Part shown: piece by piece, positions 36,431 to 50,001 of the stretch
How positions within the stretch are numbered: position 1 is the stretch's first letter
How the letters are laid out: each line of letters opens with the position of its first letter
Assembly: GCF_024679095.1 (NCBI RefSeq)
Contig: NW_026110542.1
Span: forward strand, 38,258 to 102,257
Direction of reading: 5' to 3'
DNA length: 64,000 nucleotides
Origin: Eriocheir sinensis
Taxonomy: Eukaryota; Arthropoda; Malacostraca; Decapoda; Varunidae
Made by a program: the position numbers and the translations under genes
The notes under the pieces: generated by a model
The model's input: the letters and a program-made list of their open reading frames with translations, nothing else
What the model was told of the DNA's origin: nothing
The model's database searches: none

Positions 36431-37060
36431 CTAATTCTCCCCAACATCTAGCTCGCTGATCATATACTCGGTGTTAGTTAAGTCCAAGTCCAGAATGTTG
36501 TTACCCCTAGTGGGCTCAGTTACTGTCTGCTTGAGAAAATTCTCTTGTACTACTTTCAAAAAATCCTCAGACTCGAGATCACCCACCACGCCTTCCCAAT
36601 CTATATTCCCATAGTCAAAATCCCCCATTATGCATACATTTTTGCTCCTGCTCGCCCTGCCTACCTCTTGTAGTAATATATCAGTGTCCTGCCTGCTGAG
36701 GTTGGGTGGCCTGTAAAGAACCCCTAGAATTAGCTTGTCTTTCCCTTTGTGGACGTCCACCCAAACTGATTCTGAGTCGCCATTTGATTGAACAGAGTTG
36801 TTAACGGAACATTTAAGTGTGTCTTTAACATAAAGTGCCCCCCCCCCCCCTCCCCTTCTTCCCTTTCTATCTTTGTGAAACATCTGATAACCATCTATTT
36901 CATACTCAGACATGAAGTTTTTGTTGGCAGTATCCACCCATGTTTCCGTGATAGCTATAATGTCGAATTTCTCGACACATGCTTTCCCCCTCAGTAGATC
37001 TATCTTGTTCCTGAGACTCCTACTGTTGGTGTAATAAGCCGTTAGCCCATCCTTTCTTTT
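36431..37060 (-). pseudogene. CR1-like ORF2 endonuclease domain
   Basis: Upstream, in the same orientation, are traces of SRSLRNKIDLLRGKA and ITETWVDTANKNFM. The open frame 36937-36431 continues with the APE fold: LILGVLYRPPN, CIMGDFDYGNIDW (GDFN-like) and LDLDLTN. The frame ends at 36431 just before the terminal SDH block, so the endonuclease is separated from the RT ORF by a frameshift near 36430. Confidence 0.78.
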
Positions 37061-37194
37061 ATCCTTTCGATTTCCCCTGCGCCCCCTAGTCCCAGTCTGC
37101 GATGCATTGACAGGCCCTCCCCCCTCGCCTACTCTAAAAAATTATGTAGGGTGCTAAGTGATCGCTTGAGGGAGTCTGCGAGAACCTTCACCCT

Positions 37195-37959
37195 CTAGAG
37201 TGACAGGTGCACGCCATCCTTGGCATACAAGGTACCTTTATTGTAGAAGAGGTCCCAATTATCAAGGAAAAGCCAACCATTTCGCCTACAGCGGGTCGCC
37301 AGCCTGCTGTTTACTGCTAAGGCTCTGGAAAGCCATCCCTCTCCCACCCCCCTCCTCGGCAAAACCCCACAAACAGCCGGCACCCCCCCGAAGTCCCTCA
37401 CTTTAGCGAACGATTCCCTGAAGCGCCGAAATATCTCTTTGCTACCCACCTTACTGATGTCATTACCACCGAAACTGCAGAAGACGATTGGCTGTGTCCC
37501 CTTCCCTGCTAAAATTTCCTTCATTCTGTCAGATACGTGCTGGATGCCTGCCCCGGGAAAGCACACTCGAAGCCTATTTTCCTTGTCCCTTGAACAAAAG
37601 TACTTGTCAAGGAACCTGACTTGAGAGTCCCCAACCACCAGTACTTTCCTCTTATTAACTTTGTCAGTAGACGGAAGGGAAGCCGCTACAGGAGGAGAGA
37701 GAGGGGCGGCAACAGGGGAGGGGGAGGAGGAGGAGGAGGAGGAGGAGGAGGAGGAGGAGGAGGACGATGAGTGGGAGAAGGAGAGAGAGGAAGGGGATGA
37801 CGTCGAAGGGGGAGGGGGGAGGAGGAGGTGGCTGAGGTGGTGACGGAGGTGGTGGGAGAGGCGGGGGAGGAGGAGGAGGAGGGAGGGAGGAGGGGAGGAG
37901 GAGGAGGCGGGGGAGGTAGCGGTAGCAGAGGAGGGGGGAGGTGATGTGGTGGAGGACAA
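37195..37959 (-). CDS. CR1-like ORF1, SGNH/GDSL esterase domain
   Basis: After a Ser/Pro-rich start, residues of about 100-254 form an SGNH hydrolase domain: KVLVVGDSQVRF (block I with the nucleophile Ser), PGAGIQHV (Gly block), FCSFGGNDI (GxND block) and, near the end, YAKDGVHLSL (DxxH block). All four blocks are intact. Esterase domains in ORF1 are established for CR1/L2-type LINEs; the substrate is unknown. It is likely continuous with the zinc-finger part in a functional copy. ORF2 follows downstream on the same strand. Confidence 0.8.
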   Translation of the reverse strand: MSSTTSPPPSSATATSPASSSSPPPSLLLLLPRLSHHLRHHLSHLLLPPPPSTSSPSSLSFSHSSSSSSSSSSSSSSSSPSPVAAPLSPPVAASLPSTDKVNKRKVLVVGDSQVRFLDKYFCSRDKENRLRVCFPGAGIQHVSDRMKEILAGKGTQPIVFCSFGGNDISKVGSKEIFRRFRESFAKVRDFGGVPAVCGVLPRRGVGEGWLSRALAVNSRLATRCRRNGWLFLDNWDLFYNKGTLYAKDGVHLSL

Positions 37960-38280
37960 GGAGAGAGAATGCGAGCAAGAGCAGGAAGAGACGGAAGGGA
38001 GGGAAGAGGTGGAGCAAAGGGGAGAGGGGGGTGATGAATGAGAGTCAGCGGCGGCAGAAGGGAAGGGAAGTATGGCGGGTGTGGAGAGGGGAGATGGCGG
38101 GTGAGGAGAGGGGAGAGGGGAGGAGAGGAGAGAAGCGGCTGGCTGGAGGAGTGGAGGGGAAGAAGGAGATGCAGGAGGAGGGGGAAGTGAAGGGAGAAGG
38201 CACTAGCGAGGAGGGGGAGGCAGGCAGGAGAAGGGAGGCTGCTGTATGGGGAGAAGCAGGGGTGGAAGGAAGGGGGGGGT
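37680..38280. repeat. Purine-rich (GGA)n low-complexity tract in ORF1
   Basis: About 600 bp of GGA/GGAG-rich sequence on the plus strand, coding Ser/Pro/Leu on the minus strand. The second copy has an equivalent tract at 63160-63480. Confidence 0.9.
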
Positions 38281-38510
38281 GAGGTACCCCCGCGAGTAGA
38301 ACACCTGCGACACGCTGTGACTCGCTCCGCCAAATATTTCATGTTCATTGTTAACGAGTGGATCGTGGATTCCAGGTGCTTGATTTTTCTTTCATCTTGC
38401 TCTGCCTTGACGCAAAAACGGCAAGTTTTACTTGTCCCGTTACTTGTCCTAAAATACTGCGGAGCTTGGCTAAGGCCACAGTTAGAACAACGTTTCAAAT
38501 TTGAGGGCAT
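37686..38510 (-). CDS. CR1-like ORF1, N-terminal zinc-finger part
   Basis: The ATG at 38510 starts MPSNLKRCSNCGLSQAPQYF, and a second Cys pair (CRFCVKAEQDER) completes a C2C2 zinc-binding module within the first 45 residues. A predicted helical segment with KHLESTIHSL follows, then a long Pro/Ser/Leu-rich low-complexity tract. The same module is at 63776-63639 in the second copy (MPTSLKRCVECGCRQAPQYV). It is probably the nucleic-acid-binding part of ORF1. The low-complexity tract lies in purine-rich DNA (37680-38280), and the frame changes within it before the esterase domain. Confidence 0.7.
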   Translation of the reverse strand: MPSNLKRCSNCGLSQAPQYFRTSNGTSKTCRFCVKAEQDERKIKHLESTIHSLTMNMKYLAERVTACRRCSTRGGTSPPPSFHPCFSPYSSLPSPACLPLLASAFSLHFPLLLHLLLPLHSSSQPLLSSPPLSPLLTRHLPSPHPPYFPSLLPPLTLIHHPPLPFAPPLPSLPSLPALARILSPCPPPHHLPPPLLPLPPPPPPPPLLPPSSSSSPASPTTSVTTSATSSSPLPLRRHPLPLSPSPTHRPPPPPPPPPPPPPPPPLLPPLSLLL

Positions 38511-38745
38511 ATTGGCAGCACTTCCGCGGAGCGTAGTGAAACAGAGGGTCCCGGGTGAAACAAAGGGTCCCAGGGGAATACGGCCGGCGAGTGGGGTGTC
38601 GTCTGGTGGCCTGGAAATTTCCGTTTAACAAGGAAAATTACAGCCTGAAACAGTACCTAATATAAACACTTCCTGGAAAATGAATAGGAAAAATAATACG
38701 TGTAGAACGTTTAGAAGGAGCTTGCGTGCACCACTGTGAGGTTGT

Positions 38746-39005
38746 GAGATGTATGGGGTTAGTACAGCGAAGGAAAGCAAGTGTGTTAAGGTGAGGGTGA
38801 TGGAATGTAATGAATCAGAAATAACACTTAGCAGAGCAGTGTGTTGGGTAGTAGTAGTTATTGTTCAGTCACTGCAGCACACTACAGCAACAGAACAGCC
38901 TCAGGAACCGCTGGGTAGCAGATAAGGAGCCAAAGCGTCGAAACACTGAGGAGCAAGGTGACACACGTGTACCCCCGAGGCAGGGGCAGGGTATAAACCG
39001 ATTAT

Positions 39006-39059
<54 letters not shown>
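38746..39059. other. Unassigned sequence ending in (CA)n
   Basis: Non-coding stretch with a (CA)n tract at 39010-39059 that abuts a SINE-like sequence. Confidence 0.6.
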
Positions 39060-39061
<2 letters not shown>

Positions 39062-39270
39062 CCGTGGTGAATGTAGTGGCAACCATATCCAGTAACAACT
39101 CTGCGGGCTTAAACTCGAATCTCAGCCTGGGCTGTCGGCCCGGAGCGCACCCATCTGTCACACTTTCTTCAGGGCTGGTCGATGAATGGTGCCTGCGAAG
39201 ACCTGGGGAAGGTAATCCACAATAACGCGGACGTTGCCCTCGCCCTGTGTGCCGGATTAATGAGTTAGAT
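39060..39270 (+). mobile_element. Putative tRNA-derived SINE (second type)
   Basis: It begins TCCGTGGTGAATGTAGTGGC, which resembles an A-box region with a 3-bp insertion. At 39113-39122 ACTCGAATCT stands where a B box would be (two to three mismatches to GGTTCGAATCC). A non-coding body follows with GGCCCGGAGCGCACCCATCT. It is directly downstream of (CA)n. Assignment rests on the two promoter-like boxes at tRNA-like spacing only. Confidence 0.45.
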
Positions 39271-39424
39271 AAAAGTAAAAGTAGCGTATACGTATAGTGT
39301 TGTACTGACGAAGATAATGTTATGCTGAGCAATGCCAGTTATGTTTAGGATAAAAGAGAATTTGGTAATGTAAATTTTCTTTTATCTAGCCTCTGTGGCA
39401 CACTCTGAAATGTACACTAAATAA

Positions 39425-40552
39425 ATGCCTGCTCCAGCACCACGCGTTTATGACGTAACCAAATCAGTGGACGTAGTCTATCTTGATTTCCAGAAAGCGT
39501 TTGATAAAGTCCCGCATCATAAATTACTTTACAAATTAAAGCAAATAGGTATTGACGGTCAAGTAAACCAATGGATCGCGAATTGGTTGAGCAACAGACA
39601 ACAAAGAGTAGTGATTGACGGATTTAACTCAGAGTGGGCGCCGGTCACTAGTGGCGTCCCACAGGGCTCGGTTCTTGGCCCAGTGCTCTTCATTATTTAC
39701 ATCAACGACGTGGATGTTGGACTCAATAACCGCATTAGTAAATTTGCAGACGACACAAAGATTGGTAACTCGGTTCTCACTGACGAAGACAGGCAAAGCC
39801 TCCAAGAGGATTTGCACAAAATTTCAGCTTGGTCGGATGGATGGGAGATGCCCTTTAACGTAGACAAGTGCCAGGTCCTTCAAGTTGGAACGAGGAATAA
39901 GAAGTTCGATTACGAAATGCGCGGCGTTAAACTCAAAAGCGTTCAATGCGTCAAGGACTTGGGGGTCAAAATCGCGTCAAACCTCAAATTCTCACAGCAA
40001 TGCATCGATGCAGCAAATAAAGCGAACAGAATGTTGGGCTTCATTAAAAGAAACTTTTTATTTAAGAATAAAGATGTAATACTCCCGCTCTACAACAGTT
40101 TAGTCAGACCCCACTTGGAATATGCGGTACAGTTTTGGTCTCCCCACCATGCAAAGGATATTGCTAAATTAGAAGGTGTTCAGCGTCGGGCAACGAAAAT
40201 TATCCCTTTCTTGCGCAACAAATCCTACGAAGAAAGACGTTCTACCCTTAACATCTTCTCTCTTGAGAAACGTCGCCTCCGAGGAAAACTGATCGAATGT
40301 TTTAAAATACTTAATGGTTTCACGAATGTAGACAGATCAACATTGTTTATGATCGATGACACTTTGCGCACGAGGAACAATGGCGTAAAACTCAGATGTA
40401 GACAAGTAAATTCAGACTGCACCAAATTTTTCTTCACCAACGTTGTAGTGCGAGAATGGAATAAGCTCCCATCATCAGTGGTCCAGTGTAACACGATTGA
40501 CTCCTTCAAAAATAAGCTCGACCGTCACTTCCTTCAACTTAATATCAACTAG
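39425..40552 (+). pseudogene. CR1-like RT (family D), uninterrupted C-terminal frame
   Basis: A 375-residue open frame without internal stops. It has VVYLDFQKAFDKVPHH (17-32, first catalytic Asp), SGVPQGSVLGPVLF (76-89) and KFADDTKIG (106-114, catalytic Asp pair). The thumb and C-terminus follow with LVRPHLEYAVQFWSPHHAKD and KRRLRGKLIECFKIL. The first dozen residues come from flanking DNA. The fingers domain and endonuclease are absent, so it cannot be functional despite the clean frame. The clean frame suggests a fairly recent insertion. Confidence 0.85.
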
Positions 40553-40672
40553 AGTAGAAATGCAACGTTTTGGAGTCTTCTGATTAATGTAAAATCACTT
40601 AGGTTTAAGGACAGACCACCAAGTCTGGACCATGGGGTCTGTGTGGTCTGATTTTCTATGTAAATCTATGTA
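39425..40672 (+). mobile_element. CR1-like LINE (family D), 5'-truncated
   Basis: It contains the second half of ORF2 and a short 3' UTR ending in TATGTAAATCTATGTA, a short non-poly-A tail typical of this superfamily. It differs clearly in sequence from family C although the RT organisation is the same. Sequence upstream of about 39450 is unrelated, so the copy is 5'-truncated inside RT. Confidence 0.85.
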
Positions 40673-40872
40673 CCCTTGTGTGGCTGCCGTTGAACGCACG
40701 CTGAGCAGCAGCCGGTGTGGCGAGCCGGTATTTCACGGGAACGATATTGGTTAGGCAGGCCCCGTCCGTAAGCAAAATGCCAACAGATAGGGCTCTGCTC
40801 ATGGACCATAGGGGGTACTAGCGCAGACAGGCTGGAGTTATTTTCCGCTTCTCAGGCAGCCCGCTCACGTTA
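40673..40872. other. Unassigned spacer
   Basis: Two hundred bases without recognisable features between the family D LINE and the foldback element. Confidence 0.5.
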
Positions 40873-41672
40873 AAAGGCCCGTCCACACTATGCACCATGA
40901 TGCGCGCAGTGTTGAATGGACGTGTTGAAAAACGAGGTTTTCAACACGATGCAGCGCAATGAACGCACTGATGGGCTATTGCCATTTCAATGCGATGCGC
41001 AGTGTTGTACCAACCATCGTAATGGAAGTATACGTGACCTTCGCTCCGATGGCTCAATCTTCGGGTTCCGCGCTTGCTTCCGCCAAACCCTTCGAGTGGA
41101 CGAGGAGCAATACATTATAATATTACATCATATAAGTTCTGACGCTTCTTTCTCAAGAGCTTTTTTTTTTTTGCAGCACACAAAGCTACTATAGTCCGTT
41201 TCATTCCATCTGTCCCCCAACAAAGCGGGAATTTTGATGGCTGTGTCACCTGCGTATTTCTGGTTAGTGAATACGTGAAAATCAACAGTTAGATACACAT
41301 TCAAGCTTATTTCTCAATAATATATTTGAATATTTATGTGTACAAAAAAGAACTCGGTCATTTGCATCGATCATCTAACATACAAGCACACGAAAAGACA
41401 AACTTGTATCAAATAATATAGTCACATCATATTCAAACGATCTGTGGTTTTTCAAATTCATTGATTGATAACTCATTTCAGGTATACTAAAACACATCTG
41501 GCTCTGCAAACGCATGTAAAAGATATCTTAATAACTTACTGCATGTAAATAATGATCATTAAAATAACATGACCTATTAAAGAATAACTGCTGAATGCGA
41601 TGCTAGGCTATTTAGAATATCAGGCTACCCATACTGTTTACATGCAACACATTAAAATTCCTTATGTGTGTG

Positions 41673-41707
<35 letters not shown>

Positions 41708-41886
41708 CCAGAGTCGGATGTCACTTCATGTACCTGAATGAGATGAAATATGAGTATCTAATCGGTGACTGACTCGCGAGGATGAGTTGCGTTGTGATGC
41801 ACTTCAGTCTGGACGCTAGTGTATTGTTTTCAACACCACTACTGCATCACATGGCTGCTACATGATGCATAGTGTGGACGGGCCTA
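40873..41886. mobile_element. Complete foldback DNA element with TTA TSD
   Basis: The ends are inverted repeats: GGCCCGTCCACACTATGCA from 40876 and the same sequence inverted up to 41884. TTA flanks both sides (40870-40872 and 41887-41889), the 3-bp target favoured by PIF/Harbinger elements. The interior is itself near-palindromic (41190-41560 against 41570-41770). A perfect 11-bp hairpin (40921-40931 with 40938-40948) lies near the left end, and a (GA)n tract at 41672-41704. There is no transposase; superfamily is inferred only from the TSD and ends. Confidence 0.72.
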
Positions 41887-41969
41887 TTAGAGTCCGGGCG
41901 CCTCACTTCATCCTGATTCGCCGGCTGGTCGTCATGCTCCTTCCACCTCAATGTGGTCATCGGCGTCAA

Positions 41970-41978
41970 ACACACACA

Positions 41979-42062
<84 letters not shown>
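41970..42062. repeat. (CA)n(CT)n array, left of LINE D fragment
   Basis: Ten bases of CA then about 80 bp of (CT)n, running directly into LINE D sequence. Confidence 0.97.
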
Positions 42063-45369
<3,307 letters not shown>

Positions 45370-45444
45370 CAGGCTTGTTAACCAGGCAGATCAGTGAAAG
45401 TCGGTAAAAGTCAAGGATGGTGGTGAACATTGAATCTTCTGGCA
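45370..45444 (-). mobile_element. LINE A endonuclease-region fragment
   Basis: A short match to the LINE A endonuclease region on the minus strand (GTTGCAGGCTTGTTAACCAG, then GGTGGTGAACATTGAATC), comparable to 32640-32700. It is interrupted by the hAT MITE that follows. Confidence 0.65.
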
Positions 45445-45871
45445 CAGTGGTTCCCAAACTTTTCAGGCCACGCACCACCACCCAGGGGGTGACCGAGTCC
45501 CCCCCCCCCCCCCCCCCAATAAGATTCGAACAGTACTAAGGTCCCGTCGATTTCCTCAAATTTTGTCCATTCTTTACGAATTTTGTCCTCGCAAAGTATG
45601 AGTCTCTGAGCGATGGCTATCAAAACTGAATGAAAATATGCTTGGGGGGTGTATGATTGTGTTCAGAGTATGGGTAAGTTTCAAACAAAGAATAGACAAC
45701 TCCGCTGAAGCGTACAGCATACGTTAGTTTTAAAACAATGGCAGTTAATGATGTGTTTGAAACTTTAATGAGACATAAAATCCGCCATTACATTATTTTT
45801 TTCCTTACGCACCACTAGTGATCAGCTCACGCACCCCCAGGGGTGCGCGCACCACACTTTGGGAACCGCTA
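45445..45871. mobile_element. hAT MITE with 8-bp TSD
   Basis: It starts CAGTGGTTCCCAAACTTTTC and ends, inverted, AAAGTGTGGTGC... / CACTTTGGGAACCGCTA. It is flanked by TTCTGGCA (45437-45444) and TTCTAGCA (45872-45879), an 8-bp TSD with one mismatch. The 427-bp element has no ORF. The ends are typical of widespread hAT MITEs. Confidence 0.85.
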
Positions 45872-45879
45872 TTCTAGCA

Positions 45880-46521
45880 TGTAAAGTTCTTCGAAGGGAG
45901 AGTGAGTCAAATGCCCCCGAGTGTCTCATGGACAACCGGAGCGCATTTCAGTAATCTCTCTGAAGAGAAATTATCTTGTTTTCTGCACCAAATTATACAC
46001 ACACCACACAAACACAATGTTCTTAAATCGTATAGAAATGAGTAGCATGGAAAGTTTAATAACAGATCCCCCGGAATCCCCAGATTGGAACCTAATTTTT
46101 ATTGCAACAAAAGATCAATCTCCGGCTCCCCTAAATAACCGATCCACTTAACACCTCCCACTATCCCAGTCTACAAGCGGCCAGGACAGCAGGGGACGTG
46201 GTCCTGGACCCTGCCTTACACAGGGAATCTTTCATCCTTAGCACAGAATATATCCTGCAAGGTTTTCTTGGCAGCGCACCGGACGGATGACGTCCCGTAG
46301 TAAGAAACCGCGGACATCAAGCCGCCCGGCTGTATCGCGCTGAATGTCGGGTAATGGCGATCCGTGAGAAGCACGCAAACCCAACACCCGCAGAGTCAGT
46401 CAAGGCCGGTACCGCTCTACGGTTACCTGGTGCCGCACCATGCAGGATAGACCATGTTGTTTTCGGTAATGGCCTGCCATTACAGATAATGGCATGGTAC
46501 TAGTAGTGTTTCTGTTCATAT
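45880..46521. other. Unassigned spacer left of the Gypsy element
   Basis: About 640 bp without supported genes or repeat structure. Confidence 0.45.
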
Positions 46522-46927
46522 TGTTATGCCGGACGTGTTACTTGGGTTCCGTGTCGCCGTCAGGAGACTCCGTGGGAGGGAGATATGTAAACACTTTGCA
46601 CAGCTTCTGTAGTTTAATATTCTTCCTTAGTAGTACACTTCACTCTGACTCTTCACTTACCACTAGCTTACTATGACTGGGACTGGCTTCTCTCGCCCTC
46701 TTCTCCTATATATATCCAGAACAGTACAGTCTAGAATGTTACAGTATATTTTAGATCATACAAGAACATGTAGCAAAAATATATGCGAGTTGGCAACACT
46801 TCCCGCCTGGCGTCTGGCCGCGCCCCGCGGGGCGCGGACGGCTCGCCCCGTTCCCCGCCCCCCCTGCTCGTTCCTCCCGGAGCCTTCTAGAGGCCTATGG
46901 TCGACGGGGGAAGCTTCCAGCACAACA
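46522..46927 (-). repeat. Gypsy 3' LTR, complete (406 bp)
   Basis: On the minus strand it starts TGTTGTGCTGG and ends CCGGCATAACA, the TG...CA form. It contains AGTAGTA at 46629-46635, the site that corresponds to the (GTA)n-Penelope junction in the other LTR. A CG-rich block lies at 46805-46860. Confidence 0.9.
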
Positions 46928-46942
46928 CTATCCCCCCCTCTT
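46928..46942 (-). promoter_or_regulatory. Gypsy polypurine tract
   Basis: On the minus strand AAGAGGGGGGATAG lies immediately before the 3' LTR, the expected primer for plus-strand synthesis. Confidence 0.8.
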
Positions 46943-46992
46943 AATTGTGATCGTCCCGATCACACACTTAACTATGTACAAACATAAGAGAA

Positions 46993-48078
46993 TTAATCAA
47001 AAACATAATAATCGTCGTATCGCTGTGGACGCCTGCGTTGTCTCTGTCTTCTGTTCGTTGCCTCCTGCGCGTCTGTCTCCTGGTGCGCCTCGTCGTCGTC
47101 CGCTTCTTGGGGTGTCCCTGGAACATCTGCCGAAGCCGGGAGGTTATCTCCCTCGGCTGAAAGGTCCAGAAGGCCTACGTCGTCGTCGACCTCCTCTCGG
47201 TCCTGGACGTCCCTTGCGTTTTCGTCGGCTGCTGGGTGTCTGTAGTTGTTCCAAGTGTAGTTTCCCGGACCGTGGTACCTCCATAGGCGGTTGACGTGGA
47301 CAACTTTCGGCTTGGTCCTTTCCGTTCTCCGGATTCGGTAAGTCACGTCGGAGAGGCGTTCTAGCACAGTGTAAGGGCCTTCCCAGGGGCTCTGTAACTT
47401 CGGAGACTGTCCTTTCTTCCTCTGCGGGTTGTAAAGCCAGACTTGGTCTCCTTCCTTGAAGTCAACGTGGCTTGCCCTCATATTGTAACCGCGCTTCATG
47501 GCCTCCCCGGAGAACTTCAAGGCACCACGGACTTGATGGTGCACCTCTTCCAGCCGTTCCTCTAGCTGACGGGCAAAACTGGAGGCGTCCCTTGGAAGGC
47601 TTTCCCCAGGAGGCCTTCCTGTCAGTAGGTCCACCGGCAATCGCAGCTCACGTCCAAACATCAGCTTTGCTGGTGAATACCCCGTAGTCTCGCGGGCGGC
47701 AGACCTGTAGGCCAGGAGAAGCGCAGGCAGCTTCTGATCCCATGAAGACTGATCATTGTTGCACTGCTTGGCCAACTCCTGGCACAACGTCCAATTAAAC
47801 CTCTCCACCATTCCATCTGACTGTGGGTGCAGAGGGGTGGTCCGGGTCTTCTTGATACCCAGAAGCTTGCAGCACTCAGCAAGGACTGTTGACTCAAAAT
47901 TCCTTCCCTGGTCGGAATGGAGCTCGTTAGGCACACCGAAGCGACAGAAGAACTCCTCCACCAAAACCTTGGCGATGGTAGTGGCTTCCTGGTCAGGGAT
48001 GGCGTAGGCTTCCGGCCACTTGGTGAAGTAATCCATTGTGACGCAGATGTATCTATTTCCGTTCGTCGTCAGAGGCAA
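46993..48078 (-). pseudogene. Gypsy integrase core and C-terminal domain
   Basis: The 361-residue open frame carries the DDE core: VTMDYFTKWPEA (Asp 16), LHSDQGRNFES (Asp 56) and DGMVERFNWTLCQ (Glu 92), with the usual D-35 residues-E spacing. A C-terminal GPY/F-type module has WEGPYTVLERLSDVTYRI. It ends in an acidic and then Arg/Gln-rich tail. It is separated from its zinc-binding N-terminus by an in-frame TAA just upstream (about 48080-48082), so it would not be made as part of Pol without readthrough. Confidence 0.88.
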
Positions 48079-48084
48079 GGGTCC

Positions 48085-49086
48085 TTATATATCCACTGCC
48101 ACCCGTTCCATGGGGGCTCCAACCTGGTATAGTTGCAATGGGGCACGGTGACGCTTCTTGGGGCCCTTCTTTGCACAGCACACCTCACACGCGTGACACC
48201 ATTCTTCCACGTCCTTCCTCATGCCAACCCAGTAGAACCTTTGGCGCAGGCGACTCAGTGTCTTCTTTACCCCAAGGTGTCCGCTGGTGATGCTGTCGTG
48301 CATTTCTTTCAGGACGTCTTCCCGGGACTTCATAGGTAGCACCGTGGACCAGTAGTGGTCAAGACCATCATGAGAGACCCAGCGTCGCTGCAACACCCCG
48401 TCGTCTATCCGAAGAGTGTCCCACTGAGTCCAGTAATTCTTGGTGGTAGGGCTTTCTCTCGAGATTACCTCCCACCCAGGTCGCGTTGACGACTGACTCA
48501 GCCACTCCATAATTGGTCTCAGATCTCGGTCCTCCCGCTGCAGTTTTCCCAAGTCTTCCCATGGCACCTCCGCTGTCTGGTCCACTGTAGTGCGGCGGCA
48601 CATATTCTGGACGCTTTCCCTCTGGAGGCAATGTTGACACTCAGGTAGGCAGGGGCGCCGGCTCAAGCTGTCCGCGTTACCGTGTGTTAGCCCAGATCGG
48701 TGCACAATAGTGTAGTGATGCTGCTCTAGTTTACCTATCCAGCGAGCAAGCTGGCCCTCAGGGTTTTTCAGTGACTTCAACCACCGCAATGCAGCGTGAT
48801 CCGTGCGGATGGTGAAAGTTGCACCGTACAGGTAAGCATGGAAAAAGTCAAGGCTCTTGACTACTGCCAGGAGTTCTTTCCGGGTCACGCAATAGTTTTT
48901 CTCGGCTGGGGTGAGCTTCTTGCTGAAGTAGGCCACAACCCGTTCCATGTCGGCACATGCCTGGGACAGCACTCCACCAATCCCCTCATCACTGGCATCA
49001 CAATCCAGTATAAAAGGCTTAGAGGGAGCTGATGAGGGCCTCCTTGAGCTTCTCAAAGGCAACCTGAGTTTCCGCTGTCCACTCAA
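48085..49086 (-). pseudogene. Gypsy RNase H and integrase zinc-binding domain
   Basis: Starting in effect at about 49040, the frame shows RNase H: FILDCDASDEGIGGVLSQ, RKELLAVVKSLDFF and IRTDHAALRW, supplying the acidic catalytic residues. After a linker the integrase HHCC module appears: MHDSITSGHLGVKKT ... WCHACEVCCAKK. The frame stops at VAVDI*. A frameshift near 49045 separates it from the RT thumb. The first residues of the computed frame (before APSKPF) are out-of-frame sequence. Confidence 0.88.
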
Positions 49087-49855
49087 ACTTGCGCCCCTTC
49101 TTCGTCAGGAGTTGCAGTGGTGCAGCAATCGTAGCGAAGCCTTTGACAAACCTGCGGTAGTATGAGCACAACCCGAGGAAGCTCCGCAGCTCCTTCACGT
49201 TGGTGGGTGTCGGCCAGTCCCTTACCGCAGCCACCTTCTCAGGATCAGTGCGTACTCCAGCCTCGCTCACGATATGTCACAAGTATTGGACCTCCCTTTG
49301 GAATAGGCAGCATTTCTTCGGGCTGAGCTTAAGGTGTGCAGCTCTAAACCGGGCGAAAACCTCTGATAGTCTTTCCATCTCCTGCTCGAAGGTCTGGCCA
49401 AAGACAATCACGTCGTCGAGGTAGATGAGTGCCGTCTTCCAGTGAAGTCCCTCCAGCACCCTCTCCATCAGCCGCTCGAACGTGGCCGGCGCGTCGTACA
49501 GGCCAAAGGGCATGACCTTAAACTGCCACAGGCCTTGACCGTAGGAGAAGGCTGTTTTCTCTTTGTCCTGCTCCGACATTTTGACTTGGTGATATCCAGA
49601 CTTCATATCTAGTGTTGAAAACCACTTGGAGCCCACCAAAGCGTCGAGCGTGTCGTCGATCCGTGGGAGTGGGTATGAATCCTTGATGGTGAGATCGTTG
49701 AGGGCTCGGTAGTCCACGCAGCACCTGAGGGAACCGTCCTTCTTCCTGACGAGCACTACAGCAGATGCCCACGGGCTGCTGGACCGCTCGATTAGCCCTT
49801 GTTGCCGGAGATCATCCATCACCTCATCCATCTCCTTGCGACGGACTGGTGCCAT
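49019..49855 (-). pseudogene. Gypsy reverse transcriptase
   Basis: The 192-residue frame 49855-49277 has SSSPWASAVVLVRKKDGSLR, STLDMKSGYHQV (about 80-91, first Asp), VMPFGLYDAPATF (114-126; the family norm is closer to FGLxNAPATF) and ALIYLDDVIVF (142-152, catalytic Asp pair). A TGA then replaces a Gly codon. The thumb/connection continues in frame at 49270-49019 with [18 protein letters not shown]. The N-terminus beyond 49855 is in another frame (LVRNADVFSTGDLDLG), so the enzyme is split into at least three pieces. Confidence 0.9.
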
Positions 49856-50001
49856 CCTCGAGAAGCTTGCTTCACTGGGCGGTGGCTACCTGTGTCGATG
49901 TGGTGCTCTACCAGGTCCGTACACCCCAAGTCCAGGTCTCCTGTGGAAAACACATCTGCATTCCTCACGAGAAGTTCCCTGAGCTGTTCCACTTGGGGCT
50001 C

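Larger units (their letters stand above)
34147..38745 (-). mobile_element. CR1-like LINE (family C), nearly full length
   Basis: Read on the minus strand, the element runs 5' UTR - ORF1 - ORF2 - 3' UTR. ORF1 is 38510 to 37195 and ORF2 about 37060 to 34227. The 3' end, at 34147-34175, is an 8-bp tail (TTATGTTC)n written on the plus strand as AAGAACAT repeats, preceded by CAAGAGGCCGGTTGGCC. A short octamer 3' tail instead of poly-A is characteristic of the CR1/L2 superfamily. The 5' limit is set by homology with the second copy at the right edge of the window and could be further out. Confidence 0.88.

Noticed and set aside
37661..38282. Gly/Glu/Arg-rich frames on the plus strand
   Set aside because: Shadows of the purine-rich tract within minus-strand ORF1 of the CR1-like LINE.
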